Below are positions 32,087 through 39,310 of a stretch of DNA of 50,740 nucleotides, in pieces; position 1 is the stretch's first letter; every line of letters starts with the position of its first letter. The stretch spans positions 1-50,740 of the forward strand of contig CAMNLA010000012.1 of NCBI GenBank assembly GCA_946542925.1, written 5' to 3'. The position numbers and the translations under genes were made by a program. Below the pieces are notes generated by a model. That model searched no databases, was not told where the DNA came from, and was given only the letters and a program-made list of their open reading frames with translations. This stretch comes from UBA4363 sp002393965 (lineage in GTDB: Bacteria > Bacteroidota > Bacteroidia > Bacteroidales > Paludibacteraceae).

Positions 32087-33358
32087 ATGAAAAAAGTTGA
32101 TGTTCTTCTAGGTCTCCAATGGGGCGATGAAGGGAAAGGTAAAGTCGTGGACGTTCTCACGCCACACTACGACGTTGTAACTCGATTCCAGGGCGGACCG
32201 AATGCAGGCCACACCCTTGTCTTCCAAGGTCGCAAATACGTCCTGCGCTCCGTCCCTTCCGGCATCTTCCAAGGCAATACGGTCAACATCATCGGCAATG
32301 GTGTCGTTCTCAATCCTTCTCTCTTCAAGAAGGAAATCGAAGAACTCGAGACCTCTGGATACGACCTCACCTCGCGACTCCTCATTTCCAAGAAGGCACA
32401 CCTCATCCTACCTACACACTGCCTGCTCGACCGTGCCTACGAGGCTGCCAAAGGAAAAGGCAAGATCGGAACAACAGGCAAGGGAATCGGACCGACCTAT
32501 ACCGATAAGGTCTCACGCAACGGAGTTCGTGTAGGCGATCTCCTCGACCATTTCGACGAGAAATACCAGAATGCTGTCAACCGTCACAAGGACATCCTGC
32601 GCAGCCTGAACTTCGACTTCCAAGACGACCTCGCTTCCTTGGAAAAGGAGTGGTTCGAAGGAATTCAGAAACTCCGCCAGTTCAAGTTCATCGACTCCGA
32701 ACACGAAATCAACCGTATGCTCTGCGAAGGGAAGTCCATTCTCGCCGAAGGCGCTCAGGGAACCATGCTCGACATCGACTTCGGTTCCTACCCTTTCGTC
32801 ACCTCTTCCAATACCGTCTGCGCAGGCGCCTGCACCGGACTCGGTGTCGCTCCTCGCAACATAGGCGACGTCTTCGGCATCTTCAAGGCCTACTGTACAC
32901 GAGTCGGCAGCGGACCTTTCCCTACCGAACTCAACGACCAGACCGGCGAAAGAATCAGACAACTCGGGGGCGAGTTCGGTGCCGTGACCGGACGCTCTCG
33001 GCGCTGCGGATGGATCGACCTCGTCGCTCTGAAATACGCGATCATGATCAACGGCGTCAATAAACTCATCATGATGAAGAGCGACGTACTCGACCAGTTC
33101 GACACCATCAAGGCATGCGTCGCATACCGCATCAACGGCAACGTCACCGACCAGATACCGTTCTCGCTCGAGCAGGAGATCACTCCCGTTCTCAAGGAGT
33201 TCAAAGGATGGCATACCGACATGACACACATGCAGTCCGAAGACGAATTCCCGCAGGAGTTCAAGGACTATATCGCCTTCCTCGAAGAACATCTCCAGGT
33301 GCCTGTCTGCATCGTCTCCGTCGGACCTGACCGAGCTCAGACCATCAGGCGTAAATAA
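32087..33358 (+). CDS. purA: Adenylosuccinate synthetase
   Basis: 423 residues from the ATG at 32087 (MKKVDVLLGLQWGDEGKGK); the P-loop GDEGKGK with the catalytic Asp and His (NAGHT) is at the start. Other motifs: GTTGKGIGPTYTDKV, ILAEGAQGTMLDIDFGSYPFV, and GRSRRCGWIDLVALKYA. It makes adenylosuccinate from IMP, aspartate and GTP for AMP synthesis. A terminator follows. Confidence 0.97.
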   Translation: MKKVDVLLGLQWGDEGKGKVVDVLTPHYDVVTRFQGGPNAGHTLVFQGRKYVLRSVPSGIFQGNTVNIIGNGVVLNPSLFKKEIEELETSGYDLTSRLLISKKAHLILPTHCLLDRAYEAAKGKGKIGTTGKGIGPTYTDKVSRNGVRVGDLLDHFDEKYQNAVNRHKDILRSLNFDFQDDLASLEKEWFEGIQKLRQFKFIDSEHEINRMLCEGKSILAEGAQGTMLDIDFGSYPFVTSSNTVCAGACTGLGVAPRNIGDVFGIFKAYCTRVGSGPFPTELNDQTGERIRQLGGEFGAVTGRSRRCGWIDLVALKYAIMINGVNKLIMMKSDVLDQFDTIKACVAYRINGNVTDQIPFSLEQEITPVLKEFKGWHTDMTHMQSEDEFPQEFKDYIAFLEEHLQVPVCIVSVGPDRAQTIRRK

Positions 33359-33397
33359 GCGAGACACACTTCTCTCAGAAGAATAAAATACAACAAG

Positions 33398-33434
33398 AAT
33401 CCCCTTTGTCAGAAATGACGAAGGGGATTTTTAT
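33398..33434 (+). terminator. Intrinsic terminator of purA
   Basis: Stem AATCCCCTTTGTC (33398-33410) with GACGAAGGGGATT (33417-33429), one T-G pair, six-base loop, T run. Confidence 0.88.
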
Positions 33435-33501
33435 TTGTGTAATATACTACACAGACATTATACAGAGACAACATCCATTGCCAATTTTCAAATATCAATT
33501 C

Positions 33502-33533
33502 TTTGCTGTCATTTCTCATAATCCATATATTTG
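33502..33533 (+). promoter_or_regulatory. Promoter of the BspA-like LRR gene
   Basis: TTTG (33502-33505), 20 bases, TATATTTG (33526-33533): complete Bacteroidota promoter. It implies a transcript start near 33540 and a 5' UTR of about 320 bases before the ATG at 33861, far longer than for other genes in the window. Confidence 0.75.
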
Positions 33534-33630
33534 CGTACATAGGATTTTAAACAAGTATTAACCGACAAACAAGAAACAGAAAAGGATTAAGTAATAAAGA
33601 CATAAAAACAGATAAAGCGTTATAGCTGAT

Positions 33631-33756
33631 TCTTGATTCAGTGAAATCTGGACCATTTCACGACCATATCAAGACAAGCGAAAGGCGCTCACGCTCCAGC
33701 GTGGGCTTTTGTTCGTGTATTATGGTATGGTTAGGCAGTCCAGAGCCGCAAAGCCC
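33631..33756 (+). ncRNA. Candidate structured leader RNA upstream of the LRR gene
   Basis: Within the long 5' UTR several helices can be drawn. P1: TCTTGAT (33631-33637) with ATCAAGA (33668-33674). P2, inside P1: GTGAAAT (33641-33647) with ATTTCAC (33655-33661), loop CTGGACC. P3: GCTCACGC (33687-33694) with GCGTGGGC (33699-33706), TCCA loop, one T-G pair. P4: GGGCTTT (33703-33709) with AAAGCCC (33750-33756), which shares bases with the foot of P3. P5, inside P4: GGC (33734-33736) with GCC (33745-33747); its loop carries GTCCAG (33738-33743), the exact complement of CTGGAC (33648-33653) in the P2 loop. I do not recognise a known family. Function inferred only: cis-regulation of the LRR gene. 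Confidence 0.55.
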
Positions 33757-33860
33757 ATATAAACGGCAAAGGTTCCACGCATTTTTTATGTCTATAAGCC
33801 AGCAAAACACGGAACCGGCAGAAAAATCAAAACAAACAACAAACAAAAAAACGAAAGAAC
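33757..33860 (+). other. 3' part of the LRR leader
   Basis: GGTTCC (33771-33776) can pair with GGAACC (33811-33816), and CGGC (33764-33767) with GCCG (33745-33748) of the preceding element. The rest is A-rich up to the ATG. A short ORF at 33641-33922 overlaps leader and gene and is not credible as a protein. Confidence 0.4.
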
Positions 33861-35168
33861 ATGAAAAAATTATTTACATTAATTGTGGCAATATGCGCCA
33901 CAACCCTCGCATGGGCAGATGACAGCGGCAGCTGCGGCAGTAATGTCACTTACTCTTTCGTGGAATCCACCGGCACACTTACCATCAGCGGAACGGGAGC
34001 GATGACAGATTATAAGAATCCTTCACAAGTTCCATGGTATTATTTATCAATCAAAAAGGTTGTAATAAACAATGGCGTGACAAGCATTGGAGAATATGCG
34101 TTCTCCCCTTGCGGCGGACTGACAAGCATCACCATCCCGAACAGTGTCACAAGCATTGGAAAATCTGCGTTCTATCGCTGCACTGGACTGACAAGCATAA
34201 CCATCCCGAATAGCGTCACAAGTATTGCAGATTCGGCGTTCTATTACTGCACAGGACTGACAAGCATAACCATCCCGAACAGCGTCACAAGTATTGGAGG
34301 TTGTGCGTTCTCTGGCTGCACAGGACTGACAAGCATAAACATTCCAAATAGTGTAGAAACAATACGGAACGACGCGTTCGAAAGATGCACAGGACTGACA
34401 AGCATCACCATCCCGAACAGCGTCACAAGCATTGGAGGTTATGCGTTCTCTGGCTGCACAGGACTGACAAGCGTCACCATCCCGAACAGCGTCACAAGCA
34501 TTGGAGATATGGCGTTCTATTACTGCACAGGACTGACAAGCGTCACAATTCCTAACAGCGTCACAAGCATTGGAGATGGTGCGTTCTCTAGCTGCAAAGG
34601 ACTGACGAGCGTCACCATCCCGAACAGCGTGACAAGCATTGGAGATTGGGCGTTCGAAAGTTGTACAGGACTGACAAGCATAACCATTCCGAACAGCGTG
34701 ACAAGCATTGAAGAAGGGGCGTTCTATTACTGCACAGGACTGACAATCGTCACCATCCCGAACAGCGTCACAAGCATTGGAAAAAGGGCGTTCGCTTCCT
34801 GCTATAGACTGACAAGCATAACGATTCCAAACAGCGTCACAAGTATTGCAGAAGAGGCGTTCTCTGGCTGCACAGGACTGACAAGCATGACAGTGGAAGC
34901 AACAAACCCTCCGTATTATTATTCATCAACTAAAAATATGGTGTCAAATTACAACATTCCTCTATATGTGCCAGCAGGAAGCATTGAAGCATACAAAGCG
35001 GCAGACGAATGGAAGAAATTCACAAATATTCAGGCCATTCCTGCCACTGGCGTGAAAGAAGTCACAGCAGAAAAGAGAGAAGTGAAGAAAATCATTGACC
35101 GCAACGGAATAATCTATATCGAGAAAGACGGCACGAGATATTTCCTGAACGGAGACAAAGTGGAATAG
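33861..35168 (+). CDS. BspA-type leucine-rich-repeat surface protein
   Basis: 435 residues. Signal peptide 1-19 (MKKLFTLIVAICATTLAWA). Residues 20-70 have the usual BspA lead-in (TYSFVESTGTLTISGTGAMTD is its signature). Residues 72-347 hold twelve 23-residue LRR_5 units of the form SVTSIGxxAFxxCTGLTSIT-IPN, nearly identical at DNA level. A closing strand (PLYVPAGSIEAYKAADEWKK) follows and a short C-terminal beta unit (GIIYIEKDGTRYFLNGDK) without the YPNP signature of T9SS cargo. Family role: adhesion to host or other bacteria. The base composition (A-rich, fewer C-ending codons) differs from purA and the glycosyltransferase on either side, and its 5' UTR is unusually long and structured. Confidence 0.93.
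   Translation: MKKLFTLIVAICATTLAWADDSGSCGSNVTYSFVESTGTLTISGTGAMTDYKNPSQVPWYYLSIKKVVINNGVTSIGEYAFSPCGGLTSITIPNSVTSIGKSAFYRCTGLTSITIPNSVTSIADSAFYYCTGLTSITIPNSVTSIGGCAFSGCTGLTSINIPNSVETIRNDAFERCTGLTSITIPNSVTSIGGYAFSGCTGLTSVTIPNSVTSIGDMAFYYCTGLTSVTIPNSVTSIGDGAFSSCKGLTSVTIPNSVTSIGDWAFESCTGLTSITIPNSVTSIEEGAFYYCTGLTIVTIPNSVTSIGKRAFASCYRLTSITIPNSVTSIAEEAFSGCTGLTSMTVEATNPPYYYSSTKNMVSNYNIPLYVPAGSIEAYKAADEWKKFTNIQAIPATGVKEVTAEKREVKKIIDRNGIIYIEKDGTRYFLNGDKVE
34074..34901 (+). repeat. Twelve tandem 69-base LRR units
   Basis: 12 x 69 bases in frame, coding the 23-residue BspA units. Phrases such as AACAGCGTCACAAGCATTGG and GGACTGACAAGC recur with few changes, while the six bases coding the variable xx positions differ. 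Recombination between units could change the repeat number. Confidence 0.95.
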
Positions 35169-35242
35169 TTTCCCTATCAGATATTATCAAGACAAAAAAC
35201 TATTATAATCGCCAAAACGAAAAGTACATTTTCAAAAAAAGG

Positions 35243-35283
35243 AAGGCAGAGAACCGGTAAGTGGCGGAACTCTGCCTTTTTGT
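35243..35283 (+). terminator. Intrinsic terminator of the LRR gene
   Basis: AAGGCAGAG (35243-35251) with CTCTGCCTT (35270-35278), 18-base loop, T run. Confidence 0.85.
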
Positions 35284-35632
35284 CGTTCAAACGGCGGATG
35301 AATGCCGTTTAATCACTGGCTGATTGACAACACCTGTCTTCTGTTTCTCGGACCGCAGCTTACATGCACCCACGCTCCGCCTCTACAACACACCAAAAGA
35401 ATAAAAGGAATTCGCTTCGGCTTGGTTCGGCTACGCTCACCAACCAACGCTCAGCACCCGAACATAACAATATGCACAACCGACATATATATAACAGAAA
35501 TATGTTCCGCAACACAATGACAACTATTTCTCATATATAATTTTGGAGGATATATAAAAAAAACATTACATTGCGGAAAATTATAAAAAATGCCAAGAAA
35601 AACACTAAATATGTCAAAAAATATTAAAAAAA
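35284..35632 (+). other. Non-coding stretch between the LRR gene and the lipoprotein leader
   Basis: A second hairpin AAACGGC-GCCGTTT (35289-35295 with 35304-35310) follows the terminator. A GC-richer patch at 35411-35460 contains TTGGT (35422-35426) complementary to ACCAA (35439-35443). From 35480 the sequence is very A/T-rich. TAATTTTG (35538-35545) is a possible -7 without a matching -33. No gene seen. Confidence 0.5.
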
Positions 35633-35640
35633 GGGGGGGG
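35633..35640 (+). repeat. Homopolymer tract of eight G
   Basis: G8 follows A7 in an otherwise A/T-rich leader 112 bases before the lipoprotein ATG. Long G tracts are prone to slippage (known property). Confidence 0.9.
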
Positions 35641-35676
35641 TAAAATCAAGCAACCACTTCTCTGACAACATTATAC

Positions 35677-35751
35677 AGCCTGTATTTCGGTTACATTAAT
35701 TATGTCCGGAATACAGGCTTTTTTTTGTTTAACGCTTTAACAAACAAGCCT
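35677..35751 (+). promoter_or_regulatory. Terminator-like hairpin and competing hairpin just before the lipoprotein start codon
   Basis: AGCCTGTATTTCGG (35677-35690) pairs with CCGGAATACAGGCT (35706-35719; one T-G pair), followed by eight T: a full intrinsic terminator ending only about 25 bases before the ATG at 35752. The end of its 3' arm, AGGCTT (35715-35720), can instead pair with AAGCCT (35746-35751) directly before the ATG, helped by TTGTTT (35725-35730) with AAACAA (35742-35747). The two folds exclude each other, as in transcription attenuators; function is inferred. Confidence 0.55.
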
Positions 35752-36612
35752 ATGAAAAACCTTAGATTCTTATTAACAATGGCATTGGCTATAAGCACAA
35801 TGGCATTCGTCTCTTGCAGCGACGACGACAAGGACAACAACAGCACAGACCCAAGCGGTACTATCAGCGCATTCTTCCCTGAAGGATACAGCGCAAGCAA
35901 CGTGGCTGCATGGTATCTCTACAGCGAGGTGCAGCAGGACGGCACTAGGAAGGCAAGCGCAGTGTTCCTCTTTAATGACAACACTATCCTGGTAACTAAC
36001 CACAAAATCAAATCGGACGGAAGAGAATACAAAGAAACAGACTTCGAAGGCACGTACGAAATCAAGAGCGGCAACTATGACAACGGAACGGCATATGTAC
36101 CGCAAATGAACATGACCGTAACGATTCAGAACGGCAAGATGACGCCTATGGGAGAGGAAACCTTCACAAAGCAGAGCAACGCCAATATTCCCGCAGCTTC
36201 AAAGCCTGTCGATGGCGGAGACAATGGCGGAGACAACGGAGATTACGCCACAACACCAGAAGCCTACCTGCCAAGCGTTTACGCCAGCAAGACAATATCT
36301 GCGTGGTATTCATTGACCGAGGTAAAAGACTCGAAGACAAAGATTACCGCCATATTCCTTTTCAGCGACAATTCGATGGTGGTCACCAATAGTAGCGTAT
36401 ATACCAAAGCCGACGGCAGAAATCCAAAGTACGAAATTGATTTTACAGGCACGTACAACATCAAGAGCGGCAACTATGACAACGGAACGGCTTATGTACC
36501 GCAAATGAACATGACCGTAACGATTCAGGACGGCGTGCTTTCTGCGCCAGCCTTTGAGGAGACATACACGAGGCAGAGCAATGCTGACGCACCTGCGCCA
36601 AAAACGGTTTAG
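35752..36612 (+). CDS. Two-repeat lipoprotein of unknown function
   Basis: 286 residues from the ATG at 35752. Lipobox MAFVSC with Cys23, followed by SDDDKDNN (acidic after the lipid Cys, as in surface-exposed Bacteroidota lipoproteins). Two homologous units of about 105 residues follow: the first has GYSASNVAAWYLYSEV and FLFNDNTILVTN, the second SVYASKTISAWYSLTEV and FLFSDNSMVVTN; both contain YDNGTAYVPQMNMTVTIQ. They are joined by a Gly/Asp linker (GGDNGGDNGD). I recognise no named domain; the units look like small beta-sandwich or lipocalin-like modules. Same A-rich composition as the LRR gene. Confidence 0.85.
   Translation: MKNLRFLLTMALAISTMAFVSCSDDDKDNNSTDPSGTISAFFPEGYSASNVAAWYLYSEVQQDGTRKASAVFLFNDNTILVTNHKIKSDGREYKETDFEGTYEIKSGNYDNGTAYVPQMNMTVTIQNGKMTPMGEETFTKQSNANIPAASKPVDGGDNGGDNGDYATTPEAYLPSVYASKTISAWYSLTEVKDSKTKITAIFLFSDNSMVVTNSSVYTKADGRNPKYEIDFTGTYNIKSGNYDNGTAYVPQMNMTVTIQDGVLSAPAFEETYTRQSNADAPAPKTV
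36061..36529 (+). repeat. Internal 70-base direct repeat (36061-36130 and 36460-36529)
   Basis: The two copies, starting ATCAAGAGCGGCAACTATGA, differ at one or two bases although the flanking parts of the two protein units have diverged widely. This suggests recent homogenisation. Confidence 0.9.
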
Positions 36613-36640
36613 AAGCAGCTATACTACATATATATTAAGA

Positions 36641-36670
36641 AAAGAGGGCATCACTGCCCTCTTTCTTGTT
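36641..36670 (+). terminator. Intrinsic terminator of the lipoprotein gene
   Basis: AAAGAGGGCA (36641-36650), TCAC loop, TGCCCTCTTT (36655-36664), then CTTGTTTT. Confidence 0.85.
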
Positions 36671-36683
36671 TTATAGACGTCTG

Positions 36684-36767
36684 TCATTTTAGACTTTTCT
36701 TCAAATCCGAAATGAACACGTCGATTTTCTCTTTTGTCACATGCTGCATCACCACTATGTGCGCCAT
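36684..36767 (-). pseudogene. Possible remnant of a protein C-terminus downstream of the glycosyltransferase
   Basis: After the glycosyltransferase stop (36787-36785) another frame reads a 27-residue, protein-like segment MAHIVVMQHVTKEKIDVFIS...KKSLK ending at a TGA. The pattern 'hIVVM.HVTKE.ID.F..DL' is reminiscent of the C-terminal helix of PLP-dependent (group II decarboxylase-like) enzymes. No upstream part of such a gene exists here. It may be a deletion scar at the edge of the foreign-looking segment, or chance. Confidence 0.3.
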
Positions 36768-36784
36768 CCCATCCCTATGTCTTT

Positions 36785-37957
36785 CTATTTCCACTTGTAA
36801 ACCCGTTTGCGCTGCAACTTGGTCTCTATCAGTATGTACAACGAAACGATTGGCAGGAATACGTCGAAGGCAAGAATCGACAGGTAGAAACGGCGTTCGC
36901 CCAACTGCTTCGCACTCTTGTTGATGATCGACAACTGTACGAGATATCGGATCAGGAACAGCAGGATGGCACTCAGACACACTATCAGCGGAGAAACGAT
37001 AATAGTGGCTATCAGCAACGCATAGAACAAGCCTCTCGACATCTGCTCCACTCCGATCAGCCATTTGCTGCCTCTGCGGTAGTACGGCGACGATGACAGA
37101 TGACGCTCCTTCTGATAGAACCACTGACGGAACGTCGTCTTCGGCTCCGACAACGTGACGCTCTCTGGCGATACTTCTATTCGCACATTGCGCTTCGTCA
37201 CGTTCGCGTTGACAAACAGGTCGTCATCTCCGCTCTGCAGATGTAGAATCGATGCGAATCCCTTGTTCTTGAAGAATACCTCAGTGCGGTACGCCAGGTT
37301 ACGACCCACTCCCATATATGGGACTCCGCGCACGGCAAAACCCATATACTGCAGGGCGATGAAGAACGTGTCATACGAAATCAGATGGGACAGAACGCCC
37401 GGACTGCGACGGTACGCTCCGTATCCCAATACGAAGTCCTTCTGTTGCGTGAAGTTGCGGGCCATACTGCGCAGCCAGTTCTCTCCGACGGGCTCACAGT
37501 CCGCATCGGTCAGCACCACTATCTCGTTCTTGGCGGCCTTGATGCCTACTGTCAGCGCCAACTTCTTGGAACTCATCACTTTTGCCTCCTCCGGAACGTA
37601 CGTATGGTACAGGTTCGGATGCGAGAACTCCAAGTCGTGCAACACCTTCTCCGTCTCGTCCATCGACCCGTCATTGACTACGATGACTTCGTAATTCGGG
37701 TAGTTCTGGCTCAGGATGCTGGGCAGATACGCACGCAGGTTCTCACTCTCTTCGCGAGCACAGATGACAACTGAAACTCCCGGCAGACGGTCTAGCAGCG
37801 GAACCTCCAGGTTGTCCATCTTCTTCGACCAGACCAGAATTCCACGATAGAAGTATAGATAATAGAATAGTTGGACAAAAAATACTAATCCGAAACATAC
37901 ACAGACTACCCATACATAATAGGGAACCGATGTCGGATCGAAGAACAGTTCTGTCAT
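36785..37957 (-). CDS. Membrane-anchored family 2 glycosyltransferase
   Basis: 390 residues. N-terminal membrane helix (12-36), GT-A catalytic domain with VSVVICAREESENLRAYLPS, VIVVNDGSMDETEKV and the metal-binding TDADC (150-154), a later DDDLFVN acidic site and a QxxRW-like QKERHL, then two or three membrane helices near 315-380 (LLIATIIVSPLIVCLSAILL). The layout is that of processive or cell-envelope GT2 enzymes. Substrate unknown. Upstream on the same strand is lysA, 130 bases away. Confidence 0.9.
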   Translation of the reverse strand: MTELFFDPTSVPYYVWVVCVCFGLVFFVQLFYYLYFYRGILVWSKKMDNLEVPLLDRLPGVSVVICAREESENLRAYLPSILSQNYPNYEVIVVNDGSMDETEKVLHDLEFSHPNLYHTYVPEEAKVMSSKKLALTVGIKAAKNEIVVLTDADCEPVGENWLRSMARNFTQQKDFVLGYGAYRRSPGVLSHLISYDTFFIALQYMGFAVRGVPYMGVGRNLAYRTEVFFKNKGFASILHLQSGDDDLFVNANVTKRNVRIEVSPESVTLSEPKTTFRQWFYQKERHLSSSPYYRRGSKWLIGVEQMSRGLFYALLIATIIVSPLIVCLSAILLFLIRYLVQLSIINKSAKQLGERRFYLSILAFDVFLPIVSLYILIETKLQRKRVYKWK

Positions 37958-38087
37958 TTTCTGCGTTTTCTGTTTTTATCGTTTGAGAGAGACCGACGAC
38001 ATCCTACTGCCTTCTGGTCTTTTCTGTTTTCTCTTACTGCTTGTTTGCTCATTGGGATGGCACGTTTGTTCACTCGCTGCCATTCTC

Positions 38088-39254
38088 CTACATTTCATCC
38101 GAGAGATAGCCCTCCGGCAACGCTCGCAGGTTGTAGCGCGATGCCATCACTTCTCCGTATGCTCCAGCGGAACGGATGGCTAACAGGTCCCCGCGCTTCA
38201 CTCCGTTCAGGTGCACCTCCGTCTGGAATACGTCACTCGACTCGCAGATCGGACCGACTACGTCATAGACCTCTTCCGTATCCTCCGAGGTCAGATTCTC
38301 AATTCGATGATATGCATCATACAGGGCAGGACGGATAAGGTCCGTCATGCCCGCATCCACAATGGCGAATTTCTTGAACGTACCCTGCTTGACGTACGTC
38401 ACCTTCGTGATCATCGTGCCGCATTGCGCCACGATGCTCCGACCAGGCTCGCAGTGTAGTGTCTGACCCTCTCGCAGGCGCAGGTTCTTGTGAAACAGAC
38501 GGAAATACGTCTCGAAGTCCGCAATAGGAAAGTGGTTGGGATGCTCATAGTTGATGCCCAGACCGCCACCGACATTGATATTTTTCAATACGATTCCCTT
38601 GGACTCCAGTTCGTCCTGCAACTCGTTGATGCGGACACAAAGGTCTTCATAGGCAGAAAAATCCGTAATCTGGGATCCGATATGGAAATGGATGCCCGCA
38701 AGGTCCAGATTCGGTGCCTTCTGCACGTATTCCACCGCCGGGAACAGATCGCGCATGCTGAAACCGAACTTGTTCTCGTCCAGACCCGTCGTGATTTTCT
38801 TGTGCGTATGCGCATCTACGTTCGGGTTGATGCGAAGGGCCACACGCGCTCTCTTGCCTCGCTCACCCGCCAACGTGTCAATGACCTCAAGTTCCGGCAT
38901 CGACTCGGCGTTGAAACAGAAGATATCTCCATCCAGCGCCAAACCGATTTCCTTGTCCGTCTTTCCCACGCCGGCAAAGACAATCCTGTCCGCTGCAAAA
39001 CCGGCTGCCAGCGCTGCTGATACCTCCGGACCGCTCACACAGTCTGCGCCCAGACCATACGAGGCGATGATTTTCAGAATCCCGGGGTTCGCATTGGCCT
39101 TCACCGCATAATGAACCTTGTAACCGTAACGGTCACTCTCTTTTTTGACGAGATCCAGCGTCTGGTGCAACAAGTCCGTGTCATAATAATAGAACGGCGT
39201 TTCTCTCTCCCGGAATTTCTCTATAGGGAATGTTCCCTTCATTAAGTTTGTCAT
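38088..39254 (-). CDS. lysA: Diaminopimelate decarboxylase
   Basis: 388 residues from the ATG at 39254; homologues often begin at the next ATG (39242, MKGTFPIEKF). Decarboxylates meso-DAP to lysine with PLP. PLP lysine Lys52 in HYAVKANANP, ADCVSGPEVSAAL, IHFHIGSQI, GGGLGINYEH, CEPGRSIV and the Cys of CESSDVF are all visible. lysC begins its stop 57 bases upstream, so lysC-lysA form an operon of the lysine branch. Confidence 0.95.
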   Translation of the reverse strand: MTNLMKGTFPIEKFRERETPFYYYDTDLLHQTLDLVKKESDRYGYKVHYAVKANANPGILKIIASYGLGADCVSGPEVSAALAAGFAADRIVFAGVGKTDKEIGLALDGDIFCFNAESMPELEVIDTLAGERGKRARVALRINPNVDAHTHKKITTGLDENKFGFSMRDLFPAVEYVQKAPNLDLAGIHFHIGSQITDFSAYEDLCVRINELQDELESKGIVLKNINVGGGLGINYEHPNHFPIADFETYFRLFHKNLRLREGQTLHCEPGRSIVAQCGTMITKVTYVKQGTFKKFAIVDAGMTDLIRPALYDAYHRIENLTSEDTEEVYDVVGPICESSDVFQTEVHLNGVKRGDLLAIRSAGAYGEVMASRYNLRALPEGYLSDEM

Positions 39255-39310
39255 GGATTCTTCTTTTGTGGATTTCTCCCCTGCTGCTTTCCCCATGAGC
39301 AGGACTCTTC

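Noticed and set aside
33641..33922. 93-codon frame overlapping the leader and LRR gene start
   Set aside because: It overlaps the true start codon region in another frame and covers the structured leader; no protein character.
34074..34901. CRISPR-like regular repeats
   Set aside because: The 69-base units are in-frame LRR codons without spacers; no cas genes are present.
35302..35520. 72-codon frame after the LRR terminator
   Set aside because: Starts inside a hairpin, no signal or domain, composition like non-coding DNA.
35284..35632. Insertion-sequence ends or integrase attachment site around the foreign-looking segment
   Set aside because: I found no transposase, no matching terminal inverted repeats and no tRNA-end duplication.
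36684..37124. 146-codon minus frame overlapping the glycosyltransferase C-terminus
   Set aside because: Most of it is out-of-frame translation of the glycosyltransferase; only the last 27 codons, beyond that gene, look protein-like and are listed separately.
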